Positions 11,388 through 22,495 of a stretch of DNA of 64,000 nt are shown one piece after another. The stretch is from Ehretia macrophylla (lineage: Eukaryota; Streptophyta; Magnoliopsida; Boraginales; Ehretiaceae), in contig CM075775.1 in NCBI GenBank assembly GCA_037974665.1, positions 32,059,732 through 32,123,731 of the forward strand. Direction: 5' to 3'. The notes below the pieces were generated by a model. It did not search any database. It saw nothing but the letters and a program-made list of their open reading frames with translations, and was not told the DNA's origin. Each line of letters opens with the position of its first letter. The first letter of the stretch is position 1. The position numbers and the translations under genes were made by a program.

Positions 11388-12433
11388 GTCATAATTGTAA
11401 ACATTAAGTATCCAAAAATTCGCAAGTACACATACCCATAATCATTTATATTGAAAAAATAAATAAAAAATAAGTTCAAATTGAAAATCAAGCCAAAATA
11501 ATATAAAATATATATTGAATCTAACTTAGCCTATTTGCTCAAATTTTATAATTCTAGTTAATTATTAATTGAGGTGATCTTGTAAAAACAGTACTATTGG
11601 GTTAATAAAGATAGGCTTAGAAGTGCAATTTTAGGAATTAATTTATTGGACTAATGTAAATTTTATTTTAATTTATTTTGTCAACTTTGAAATTATAATA
11701 TATAAGGGTCATGTGCGTGTGTGTGTATATATGTATATATATACCAAAGCTTATTAGATTATCCATCGATTACCCCTAATTCCTAACTAGTCGAGTTTGT
11801 TGCCAGTTAGTTACCTGTATGTGTTTTGGATATTATAAAACCTATCCACTACCATTTCTATAGCCGAACTTTACGTTTTTCATTAATATCCGATCCTATG
11901 TAGTTTATAAAACAAGTATCATACATAAATGTGATATATTAGTAAAATAAATACAATAATATGACATTTATTATATGAGAAGTGATATATAACATTGTTC
12001 GAAAGATAAACTGCATCTTTTGTGATAACTACAAATTCAACTGTTCAGCTACGCATGCGTTAGAAGTCCCATGTTTTGCCAATAAGTTTGGAATCTGGAG
12101 AACATAGCACATGGATGGTACGAAAGAAGATCATGAAGGGCCAAGGGGTAGTAGAAGTGCTTATATATGGACATGACAATCTGACAACCATGTTTTTATT
12201 CTTGATAGCTATATATGGTGTTGATAACAACTGTCAAGATCAAGTTTAAGCATACGTGTAGGCCAAGTTTAATTTCTAGGTGGCTCCATTTCTCCATTAC
12301 CATCGACTTGTCGATGTGCCTCGTGGAGGGCCAAATGTGAATTTTCTTTTCACTAATGAATGGTTTTCCATGGAGGATCCCACATTCTTCATATAACTTC
12401 AACGACAAGCAAAATAAATAAATAAATAAATAA

Positions 12434-12490
<57 letters not shown>

Positions 12491-12796
12491 CGACCTAGCT
12501 CGTGAAATGAGGGTTTTTTCTCACGCACTTATAAATTGATCACTGACTTTCTATAAAATGATGAAAGATGACCTAAAATAAATAAAGAAAAATTTCCCCT
12601 CATGCCAAACAACCATCCTACTGTGAAATAAAAAGTAAGCTTCACGTGACGTAAGAAAGTCTGATGACCGTTAACCTAATAGAAAACCAACTTTATAAAT
12701 AAGTAACCACAAAGCATAACTTTGCACGGCCTACTTGACAATTTCAGTCCCATATTTAATTTGTCTTGATCTATAAGGGGTTAAAGCACGTTATTT
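11388..12796. other. Intergenic, no gene seen
   Basis: AT-rich, with a small ORF on the minus strand near 12200-12408 that has no recognisable domain. Contains the microsatellite at 12411-12488. Confidence 0.45.
12411..12488. repeat. (AAAT)n-(AT)n compound microsatellite
   Basis: About seven AAAT units run into roughly 24 AT units. Confidence 0.9.
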
Positions 12797-13160
12797 ATTT
12801 ATTTATTTTTTCTCGGTAAGTAATCGTTTCATTCAACTGTCAAGAAAACATGCGTATACATGTTACATCAGTCAAAAGCAAAGCAAAAAAGATTCTACAT
12901 AAGCTTATCAGTGATCTTCCATTTTGTACATAGATGCCTATTAATTGTACTATCCGCATATTTACTTTGAAGAGTAATCATATGTCTAACGTCCAAGATA
13001 ATTTTCTCCATTAACTGCTCTTCTGTATTGGCTCCTGATCCATGGACTCTGCAATTCCTCTCTTGCCAAAGTTGGTAAACTCTTGAACTGAAAGTTGCCT
13101 TAGCTAGATCAGTTTTTAAGCTCCTTTTACCACATGTACTGCTTAATCTTGTCACAATAA
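12797..13160 (-). pseudogene. L1-type LINE 3' end fragment
   Basis: The minus strand encodes KTDLAKATFSSRVYQLWQER at 13050-13115 and EQLMEKIILDVRHMI downstream, the segment that follows the zf-RVT domain in plant L1 elements. It ends at 12895. Further on, the minus strand reads GAATGAAACGATTACTTACCG then an A-rich AAATAAATAAATAA tail (12795-12811), as expected of a LINE 3' end. Everything 5' is missing. Confidence 0.65.
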
Positions 13161-13797
13161 GATCCCATTAGACAATGAGTGTGAATCAAGAATATTTGCT
13201 CTAGAGTATTTTTCTTAGGTTTTCTTGCAAAAAATATATAAATTTTTGGTTTGAACGAAGACCTAGTCTATTTTTTATAATAAATACATCAAGTCGATAG
13301 TCCTATATGACTATTCGACAACTAAATAAGAAAATATTTAACTTATTCTATCTTTCTCTATTACGAAAAATAATTTCAGGCTTATTGTTCGTATGTTATA
13401 CGTATTCTCACTGTTGCTTTGACATATGCAACACACTGTTCTCATAAGTATCTATTCTCACAACAAGTGTAATCATCAATGTGTTACAATCACCTGTCCA
13501 CATCCAGTGGCAAAGAACAACACAATCATAGGAAATTATACCTTCATTTATTTCACTTTCACTTTAGAACGATGTAACAGCCTCTATATATGGGGTGATA
13601 TAATACGTGGAGATGTCCTATATAGATTGGCAACAATAATTACCCAGTGAGCACAAATGAAATTGGAATATTAATGGTCATCATATGATATGATTGAGCT
13701 TATACAAGTTGATTTAAATCTAGCGATGTATCTTTAATTTTTTTGTTTGCCTCTTTTTCTTTTGTACACCAAGTTAAGAGAGAAGTATATTAAACTT
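13161..13797. other. Intergenic, no gene seen
   Basis: A 74-codon open frame at 13426-13650 shows no recognisable domain. Nothing else supported. Confidence 0.4.
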
Positions 13798-14170
13798 CTA
13801 TTTGGCCTAATTATGAAATTTAAGTTTTTGAGTTGTAGAGTTTTTAAAGTAGAGTTTTTGTTAAAAGTGTTATTGATTGTTTGGCCTGTATTGGATAACG
13901 TTGAGCTTTTAAAAATTTTGAGCGTAATATCGGACTTTAAAAAATATAGAAGAATTTGATAAAGAAAAAGAAAAATATTTTCCCTCATTATGTAAAAACA
14001 ACTTCGTAAAACCTGTTTTTGAAAAACTCTAATTTGAAGCTTTTCATTTTTTAACTTTTTTCAGTTTCAGTTTTTACCTAAAAGCACTTTTAAAAATGGA
14101 TCGAACAAGTTAGTTCAGCTTCTAAACTCACATAAAGTGCTTTTCAACTTCTAAAAGTTAGGCCAAACAG
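13798..14170. mobile_element. MITE with TTTGGCCTAA termini (about 370 bp)
   Basis: TTTGGCCTAA (13801-13810) and TTAGGCCAAA (14158-14167) are perfect inverted repeats. AAAAGTGCTTTT-type subterminal motifs sit inside the right end. This form is common in plant genomes. Short ORFs on both strands inside it are by-products of the inverted symmetry. Confidence 0.6.
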
Positions 14171-15020
14171 AGTTTAAGTGTACACTGCTACAACCATAAA
14201 TTTATCAGTTAGTATTTGGACTCCACATGATCCAAGCAATGATCAGGTTCTATTAACTAAATTCTCACGTTAACCAAAAAAATATATTAAGTCTACGACC
14301 TCATTGTTGTGAAAGTAGGTTTCTTTGTTATTATCTGAGTTATTAACTTCCATTTTTCTCTTTTATTATAACTTTAATCTTCAGATTGTATCTAATTATG
14401 CTTATTACTCGTTTTGTTATATGTATATATATAGCAAATTTGATATGTAATCCAACAGCGTACACATATAGTAATACAAACATTAAAAAAGACAAAAAAA
14501 AAAGAAAAAAGGAAGGCGATAAACATGATCAATTTATCCTTAATTTTGAACTATGTCACAAAAAAGCATACAAGGGTACTCCTTGGCTAATGGTCTCTTA
14601 GGAAGATTTATCTACTTCTACAGTAATGATTCCCAGTTGCTTAAGAAAGTTCATCATTCTCTATCAAATTTAGGGGTGTGCTTTGAATGCGGTATATTCT
14701 AGGATTTGATTCACGCAACCTACTCTGGACAACTTTAACTGAACCGGTGCATGTATTAAAACGTACTGCTACACCCAGAGGTTTGTCATGGGATGGTTGA
14801 GCTCCACCCGTCTCCGATGGTTAAACTCCGCCAACTGGAAAAAAGACATTCAAGACTCTCTTTTTTTTCTTTTTACTTTAGACCAAATAGGATTCTCATT
14901 TCCTTTTTCTTACCAAGTCTGTCAAATTTAATGGTGTTTAATTTTGATGCATTAGGATATTATAATGGTCATTTCAAAATTAAAATAAAAAAACCAACCA
15001 ATATGGAAAAGTCACGTGGC
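14171..15020. other. Intergenic, no gene seen
   Basis: Low-complexity A-rich and T-rich stretches, and an open frame at 14386-14601 of lysine-rich composition caused by an A-rich run. No supported gene. Confidence 0.4.
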
Positions 15021-15250
15021 ACCCACCCACCCACCCACCCACCCACTCACTCACTCACTTAAGTACCCATTCTACCTCGGCCTGTAGAACGACCCCTTCC
15101 TTCCCCCCTCCTCCCTCCCACCACCCCACCACCCCACCACCCCACCACCCCACCACCCCAATCCCTATTACTACCCACCATTCCCATCCCCAAAACTGCC
15201 ACCACCACTACCCCCACCCCCCACCCCACCCCACCCCACCCCACCCCACT
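15021..15250 (-). repeat. C-rich microsatellite cluster, G-quadruplex-prone on the minus strand
   Basis: Six ACCC units (15021-15044), then ACTC units, then CACCACCCC repeats (about 15117-15160) and CCCCA repeats (about 15215-15250). The minus strand therefore carries (GGGT)6 and (TGGGG)n, canonical G4 motifs. The glycine/valine-rich minus-strand frame here is a consequence of the repeats. Confidence 0.85.
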
Positions 15251-15454
15251 AGCCCCTTTACACCAACTTCCTTTACCCCCAAATCGCTGCCATGGCCCTA
15301 ATACTCGATTCCACATGGGTGGATCTATAAATTCTTTTCAGTGGGGGTAAAACACATTATTGTTTTTTGTTTTTTAATTCATGAAAAATGCCCCCACATC
15401 ACTATTCATTAAAGATAAAATAGTCAATTCACGTAGTCAACTCATTTTTAACTA

Positions 15455-15974
15455 CACTATAGCATATTTAAATTAATAGTGTTAGAACCATTAAATTCTA
15501 TTAATTTAGGGAAATCTTAATTTATCGATAAATTAATAATTATTAATTTATCGAGATATTTTTAGTTTTTTTTGCTTAATAGTAAACATATTATATTTAT
15601 GGTATGTTTTTTGAAAAGGGACTCATATTTTTTTCAAGGTAATTTGAAAAGACAAGTAAAAAAGTCTAATGAGAATAGAATATAAGAATTTAATTTAGTA
15701 GGATTAGGACAAGTTTCTCAAATCTCGTATCATGATTAGAGTTATAACAAGTTTCTATAATCTCATAGTCAATTTATTATGTAATTTTTAGCTAATTATT
15801 AATTTATGAAATATTTGGGTCAATAAAATTCAAAGAAAATATTTTAAATGTATTATTTTATAATTTTATCAAAATTATTAATTTTTTACACTGGTTCCAA
15901 GTTTGGACCAGATATTTTTATTATTTAAATAAGATTATTAATTTATCGAATATTAATTTAAAGAGGTTCTACTG
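15455..15974. mobile_element. Emigrant-like MITE copy 2 (520 bp)
   Basis: The right end is the intact inverted repeat (GAGGTTCTACTG, TA at 15975-15976). The left end is diverged (CACTATAGCATATTTAAATT, TA at 15453-15454) but aligns without gaps to the family TIR. The interior matches copy 1 along its length. Confidence 0.75.
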
Positions 15975-16344
15975 TATGATTAACCAACAAAAGGACTTGG
16001 GAAGGGAAAAGAAATTGAGGGACTTATTTAATCTAAGGCATAAAACTTAAGGACTCCGATGTCTTTTTCTTGTTGAAGATAACTATAGAAGCTCTTATAT
16101 ATATCGATGACATTTATTGTTGACTATGATATCTAGTTGACATTATCCGCTTGCTTAGGTTTGTTGCTCTAATGTTTTTATAATTAGTAACGCCTTATAT
16201 ATCCATGATAGAGTGTAACATAAGCAAAGATCATAATCAATTACCATAATGGACATATTTATTTAGCACATTAGTTTGATTCATTACTCACAAAATGAGT
16301 ACCAATTCTATCTAAATTGCCCCAAGATGCTTAATACAAAAGAA

Positions 16345-16870
16345 AGAAACCACTTGTCGTTAGCTCGCTGATTAAGTGTATGTGAAGCAGAGACAGATCA
16401 AAGTATGAGGTGGTACGGCTGCAGTTTTCACTGATTTCATAAAATATTTTAAAGTATTTTTAAAATCTTAGATAATTTTTGTTTGAAAAAGAGAGAAACC
16501 CTAATGACACAAAGATCCTTGTTCTCTTTTCTTTCTCTGATCACACAAAGATCCTTGTTCTCTTTTCTCCATCTATTGTCTGACCAGTTTATTTCTATGC
16601 TCTACTTATGTATCTCTATGATCTATTTATCTTTTTCGATTACAGACTTGAATAAATATGGACTCTCCTAGACATGATCAAAAGCATTTTGAACCTTCGG
16701 AGATTAGTTCTTTGACAATATTGAACTGAAAATTAAATAAATAAATAAACCAGTTGCGATTTGCTCGTTTACTAAGTGTAAGCTAAGCCGAGGCAGATTC
16801 AAGTATAAAGTTGTAAAATTATACCTTTCATTAATTCTACAAAAAATTTAAATTAATTTTTAAAATTATA
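16345..16870. repeat. Direct duplicate of a SINE-like repeat
   Basis: AACCACTTGTCGTTAGCTCG, then TTAAGTGTATGTGAAGC, at about 16348-16388 is echoed by AACCAGTTGCGATTTGCTCG, then CTAAGTGTAAGCTAAGC, at 16748-16788. Both run on into a TTTCAC/TTTCAT...ATTTTTAAAAT tail. Likely two copies of one short interspersed repeat in the same orientation. Confidence 0.45.
16506..16572. repeat. 36-bp tandem duplication
   Basis: ACACAAAGATCCTTGTTCTC followed by TTTTCT occurs twice, 36 bp apart, making the open frame here. Confidence 0.75.
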
Positions 16871-18762
16871 TATTTTTTGTTTGTTTATTTGAAAGACTAC
16901 GTACTACGTCCAACAATTCCACCAATTTCAGTCTATAGAACCACTTAACTATCACTAATGAAATATCTTATATCCGACCCTGATATGTTAAGATATACAT
17001 CCTTAAAAAGCACTCTTGCTAAAGATGTCGAGCACAATGAATTCCAAACAATAGTATGTGCTGTATTTCAATCATGAAGAAAAAGGGAGACAACATGCAT
17101 GCAAGCTTTTATTCTTTTAGTTTGGTTAATATATATGCTTGATGACAAACCAAACCACGTACTTACATCATGAATTATGATCAAAAGACATGTACATAAT
17201 ACTCTCTTTGCCTTTTTGGCATACAATCCATATCATTAAAAACAAGCATCTCCGAGGAGAATTGTGTTGATTTTTAAACAACCACAAAGAAAACACTCGA
17301 ATAAAACAAATTAGGTATTTTGTTCGTACCAAGGTTACCATTGAACAATTATGTGTTAAACAAAAAGAAAAGCTTGATAAAGAAAGCAAAGCATTTAATT
17401 CCATGATCAATGGCAGAGCCATCGGGTGGTAAGTGCGGGCTGCAGTTCCGGTTCACCTAATATTTTTTTTATAAAATATGTGCATTTTAAAGTATTATTA
17501 GTTTGAAAAATTAATTTAGTCATACTGAAAAAATTATTTATATATAAATATGAAATTATGTATTTTAACCTCCACTAAACAAGAATGTTGAATTCGTTCA
17601 TGCCATAATTAATTTATATGTGTATATATATATATATATTGCATATGTGGTCCAGCAAAAGTGTCATCAACATCTAATGAAACGTCCAAAGGTTGTACAA
17701 ATTGAAAAATGTGAGTTAGTAGAGATTTATAATCATATGAAAAGGTGTCTATTTTTTTAAGGAAGAAAAAGAGTGGAAAAGATAAAACGCCAGTGGAAAT
17801 TAAAGTCGTCGGCTGCCTCCGTGAGATTTAGACAAGTCCAAGTCGGTATGCGTGCATAGCATAGCTTGAAATTTGATAATGGTGACAAAATGCCTCGACA
17901 TATTTGTTGTATAGGTTAGATTAAATAGTACATTCTTTACCGACAATTGGTTTATAACCATCAAAATTATAAGGAATATGCAGTTACAAGTTTTGCAAAT
18001 TATCGAATGTTGAAAACTAACTCGTATTTTTCAGGAAACTATTTGAAAAGACAAATAAAAATTTAATGAGAGTAAAAGATAAAAATCTTAATATTGGAGG
18101 GATTCTTATATAAGACTTTTTAATTTGTAGTTATTTATCACCTGAGATTATTCGAGTTGAGTAGATCTCATGTTTTTTCATGAATTAGTGTTTCTATATT
18201 CATGAGATAATAATGAGAGTGCGGGGCTCAGGTACATCTTGATCTTTGTCTGAGCATACCACCTAGTGTATGTAACCATGTGCTTTTTGAATGCATAGTG
18301 TGAAGAAGTTCACTGAACCAAAATAAGCCAAAAATGAAAATAAAATAAAAAACTGTAGAGCGTGAGATATTGATGCTAATCTTTTTAAATAGGGCTTGAG
18401 GTGACTCGACTTTTCTGTAAAGTTATGTAAATATTTTTGTTTAATACAAGTACTTGTTTATCGAGTAAAAATAATAATAATAATACTTAGCCAAAAAAAA
18501 GAAAAAGAAAAACATATCAAAAGAAAGATGACAATATTTAAAGACGAAAGCGAAGCGAGAGAAGAGAAGATATTGTTTTAATAGTTATTGATATGTTTTT
18601 TTTAAATTAGTCCCTATTATTTTAAATTATTCAAATAAGTCCCTATTGTTCCACAAATTTATTCAAATTAGTTCCTACAATAAAAAAAAGGTTAGTTTTA
18701 ACAAAATTGGAATAATGAGCAAGGGCAAACCTGTCTCTTTCTTTCTTTCTTTCCATAAATAA

Positions 18763-18767
<5 letters not shown>

Positions 18768-18843
<76 letters not shown>

Positions 18844-19199
18844 GTTTCTTTATCATCACATTGCACATACAGACCCTAGTTCACACACATGTTGTTCTTT
18901 AGCTCACACGCGCGTGCATGCACATACACACAGTTCAGACACACACACACGTACGTACCAATTCATCCACACATATATACACACATACCAATTTACCCTT
19001 CCCAATACACGCGCATCAATCCACCCTCTCTCTCACACACACGCGCACCAATTTGCCCACACAAACTCACACACGTTCTAGTTCATCTATACGCACACCC
19101 ATGTACTAGGTCACCTATAAACACACCAGTTAACGCATATACACACACACCAATTCACGTACACGCCTAAACACACCATATATATATATATATATATAT
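18768..19199. repeat. Long (AT)n followed by CA-rich minisatellite
   Basis: About 75 bp of pure AT (18768-18843) leads into 330 bp dominated by CACACA, ACACGCGC and CCAATTCA/CCAATTTACC motifs, then a second AT run (19175-19199). The His/Thr-rich frames here come from this repeat. Confidence 0.8.
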
Positions 19200-19242
19200 T
19201 CACTATACACACATGGGATTAGGTGTAAGGCAATAAGGTAAA

Positions 19243-19269
19243 GGGGTGGGGGTGTTAGGGGAATTAGGG
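19243..19269 (+). repeat. Plus-strand G-quadruplex motif with telomere-like TTAGGG
   Basis: Runs of 4, 5, 4 and 3 Gs are separated by loops of 1, 5 and 5 bases; the last run continues as TTAGGGTTTAG, 1.5 units of the plant telomere repeat. Confidence 0.7.
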
Positions 19270-19582
19270 TTTAGATGGGGTGGAGGTGAGGTCTAGGAGG
19301 GTTGGGTTTAAGTTTTTTTTCTTTTGGTGTGTGTGTGTATGTTTTCTTTTTTATGTATGTGTTTTAATATATTATGCGTTAAATGGTAGTAGAGAAGGGC
19401 ATATTACAAATTCCTTAAATTTTTTAAGGGCAGTTAAGTAATTTTATTAGTTTTTCATCAATTTTAATGACGGGAACTAACTTGACTACATGTAGTAAAC
19501 ATGAAGAACTAATATGGATCTTTTGGAACAATGATGATTAATTTTAAAAAAATAATAAGGTAACATTGGAGATCAATTTACC

Positions 19583-20336
19583 CTACAAAAAAAAAAACGC
19601 ATAAATTTTGATTGCATTTTCTCCACATTTATATAAAAGCTAAAATCATTATCACATTTTTTTTTATCTTAGGCAACATTTGAAAACCATTGTCAAAAAG
19701 CTAAAAACCGTTGCAAATGGCTTTACGCAACAATTTTCTTACCGTTGAATCCGCTCTCGTTGTTTATTCTCTATTGCAACGATTTTTTGCAAATAAGTAG
19801 AAACAGTAAAAAAATTATTGCAATAGATTCTTTTAGCAACAATTTTTTTTCTAAAGACTACATGATAAGTGTTCTCCTATTTGCGACGGTTTTCAAGAGC
19901 AACAACAACGACTTTTAATATTTTTTGTGATAGCTTTTGCTAGTTATTGCAACGGTTTTTAAAAGTATAAACAACGGTAATTTTACCGTTGCAAATTCGT
20001 CTTTCTTAAAATGATATATATGCATGAGATTCTCTTTCCTTTTTTTTTAATGAGCACCTGGATATATTTTTTAAATGGATAGAAATGAGACTCGAACCCA
20101 GGACCTTTTGATATTGAACTCTATAATTGTAATACTAATCATCTCATCTAAAAGTAAAGTTGTTAGAGATAAGTTTATTTTATTCATTTATTATCTTTAA
20201 TAGTCAATATATTTTATTTATTTATTATATTTAATAGTCAATACTTTTGTAAATAATTTTAAAAAATATAAATAATAGTCTTTTATGCTTGCATTGCTAT
20301 TTTCTAAAACTTGCAGCAATTTTTTCACTAGTGGAC
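19583..20336. mobile_element. CACTA-like element remnant
   Basis: The right edge ends TTTTTTCACTAGTG, whose complement CACTAGTGAAAAAA resembles CACTA-superfamily ends; the left edge CCCTACAAAAAAAA is a possible diverged partner. Between, AACGGTTTT and CCGTTGCAAA motifs recur in both orientations, like the subterminal repeats of CACTA elements. The 3-bp flanks (TTA/GAC) do not match, so the edges are uncertain. It contains the SINE at 20040-20155. Confidence 0.4.
20040..20155 (-). mobile_element. tRNA-derived SINE-like element
   Basis: On the minus strand: TAGATGAGATGATTAG (A-box-like), then GGTCCTGGGTTCGAGTCTC (B-box core GGTTCGAGTC), then a short body and poly(A) of 9 (T run at 20040-20048). 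Order and size fit a SINE; anticodon arm and acceptor pairing are absent, so it is not a tRNA gene. Confidence 0.5.
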
Positions 20337-21150
20337 AATAATTTAGAACTAAAAAACCATAAAGTTTCAATTTTGGAAAAAAATAGGAGAAATAAGGGGG
20401 TAAAAAAGAGAACCAAATTAATCAACTTTTTAGTTTTTTTCTCTATCTTTTCAAATAATCAATTTTGATAGTTTCTCTTTTTTAATGAATTAACCTCAAC
20501 TTTCTTCGTGAGTAAAATATCTCGAGACGTCTTACTAAATAAAAATCTAATAAGAAACGGTTTTTGTGCGTTGCATTTAAGTCCATAATTTTACCTGCCG
20601 TTGCAAAAAACAAATATGCAACACTTAATAAAGTGTTGTATATCCTAGATTCTACAATGTTTAAAAGTAATACTAACAAAACTGTCGCAAAAGCCTCTAT
20701 TTAAGTTGCAACTAAGCTATAATTTTACAATCCGTTACAAAAAAAAAGAAAAAAGAATACGCAACACTTAACAAACAGCGTTGCATATCATAAATATTCC
20801 AACAGTTTGATGCAACTTAAAAAAACCGTTGCAACAAATTACCTATACCAACAATTTTTTTACTTGTTTAACTAGAGCGTCGCAAGAAATTTAAAATGTG
20901 ATAGTGAATTATTGTTTATCATTTCTAAATTTCACTAATTCCAATAGAATAAAAGAAAGGTATTTGAGTAAAATATAGTTTTAAATTTCTATTTCACATG
21001 TGTTTCAAACACAATTTATATCTACAAATGACATAATGAACTTAATGCTATTTTACAGTTCCAAACAAAATGATTCATTTGCAAATACAAATTCTCAAAT
21101 AATTCATTTATAAATTAAATGAATTCCACAGTACAAGTGGTTAAAGAGAT
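20337..21150. repeat. CGTTGCA-repeat region and hAT-like MITE fragment
   Basis: 20560-20890 repeats CCGTTGCAA, GTTGCATAT and complements, like the region to its left. From about 21030 the sequence (CAGTTCCAAA, ATTCATTTGCAAAT, ATTCATTTATAAAT) resembles the right end of the MITE at 5961-6718. Confidence 0.45.
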
Positions 21151-22450
21151 ACAATCTAAGAAGCAATTGTTAGGTGACCTTCTCGGAGAGCATTAAAAAA
21201 ATTTGGTTGCTTCTTAAATCTCAATTTAGACAAATATAGGTTTTTATCTTAAAATTAACTGATATTAAGTGGAGTAGCCAATAATTATATATGGTGGTAT
21301 TAAAATTTGTGATTTATCAATGTAGGAGAATCGTATTCTTTAACACGGCCCCTCACATATGACCCGGATTGAGAAAAACATGTTTGAAAATAAGAGATGG
21401 CTTGGAAGTGAATCAGCGTATAAACAGTTGCATACAAGAGCTAACATGGAGGAATAGAATCAGCAAGAATAGAAGGGTCACACGTAAATAGACAAAATTG
21501 GACTAAAACTGGACTCTGATATCATATTAAGAAATATAGAGTGCTCATCCTAAAAGTAATTATTATTAGGCAAAATAGCCCAAGCTCTTACATGATAATC
21601 TTAAAATTTATTATTTATCAATGTAAGAGAATCGTATTCTTTATTGCTCAACTTACTACTTATAGTTCATTCATGTATTATATTTAGAAACATTCTGTTG
21701 CTATATTATATATCCTAGTTAATGTTGGCAGCATATATTCCAAGTATTTGATGCCAAAAATCTTTTACTTGGACTGAATTGTGAACCACACACATTTTAT
21801 TCAAAGTGTTTCTCACTTTTTTTTATTTATTTATTTCTTTTTGCTGGGAGAGGTGGACAGAGATCAAAGAATCTTTATTTAGTTAGTAAATATTGTGAGC
21901 CACATAACGTGGTTCTCTCTGTTTGTCGAACTTTAGGTTGATCCATATGCGAAAGAGGAAAAATCATATGAAGTACTCTCGTGACACATTGAAGCTCCTA
22001 AACATCATTTTTGGAATGTTATGCAATAATTGCAACCTTAATAAGTGACAATGTGATTAAAATATCAAAATATTGTTTGACTCTTAACTAATTTGGAACA
22101 TGCATTAAAATATGTTGCTACACTATGAAATTTATTGTCTTGGGCTAAATTCAATATGATATTACCTCGAGTAAGTTTCTCACTATAAAAAAAATGTTGC
22201 ACAATGAACCACAAAGAAAATCAATTATTGCTTCAACATTTAGGTTCCTTTTTTTTTTTTTTTCTTTTTTCCTCAAAATAATAAAATGTCCATTACAAAG
22301 GTAATCAATGTATAATAAACTTCAAAGTGCATTATGTACTTTAGTAAACACCATGCCTTTTCATTCAACTATCTAAAAATGCATAAATAGAGATATCTAT
22401 AGATATTTTGTCTTCCTTCCTTGCATGTGAGCATATTAAAACATACATAT

Positions 22451-22495
<45 letters not shown>

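Larger units (their letters stand above)
15977..18767. other. Intergenic, no gene seen
   Basis: No supported coding region. Small repeats are listed separately. A relative of the 16340 repeat may occur at 17410-17560 (GGGTGGTAAGTGCGGGCTGC). Confidence 0.45.

Noticed and set aside
15059-15316. Gly/Val/Trp-rich minus-strand ORF
   Set aside because: Produced by C-rich microsatellites; no start context, splice signals or family match.
18842-19170. His/Thr-rich ORFs in three overlapping frames
   Set aside because: All come from CACACA-type repeats.
20040-20155. Possible tRNA gene on the minus strand
   Set aside because: A B-box is present but no cloverleaf or acceptor pairing; poly(A) tail indicates a SINE.
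21294-21650. Direct repeats near 21313 and 21613 as a small LTR pair
   Set aside because: Similarity is only about 50 bp, without TG...CA ends, primer site or target duplication.
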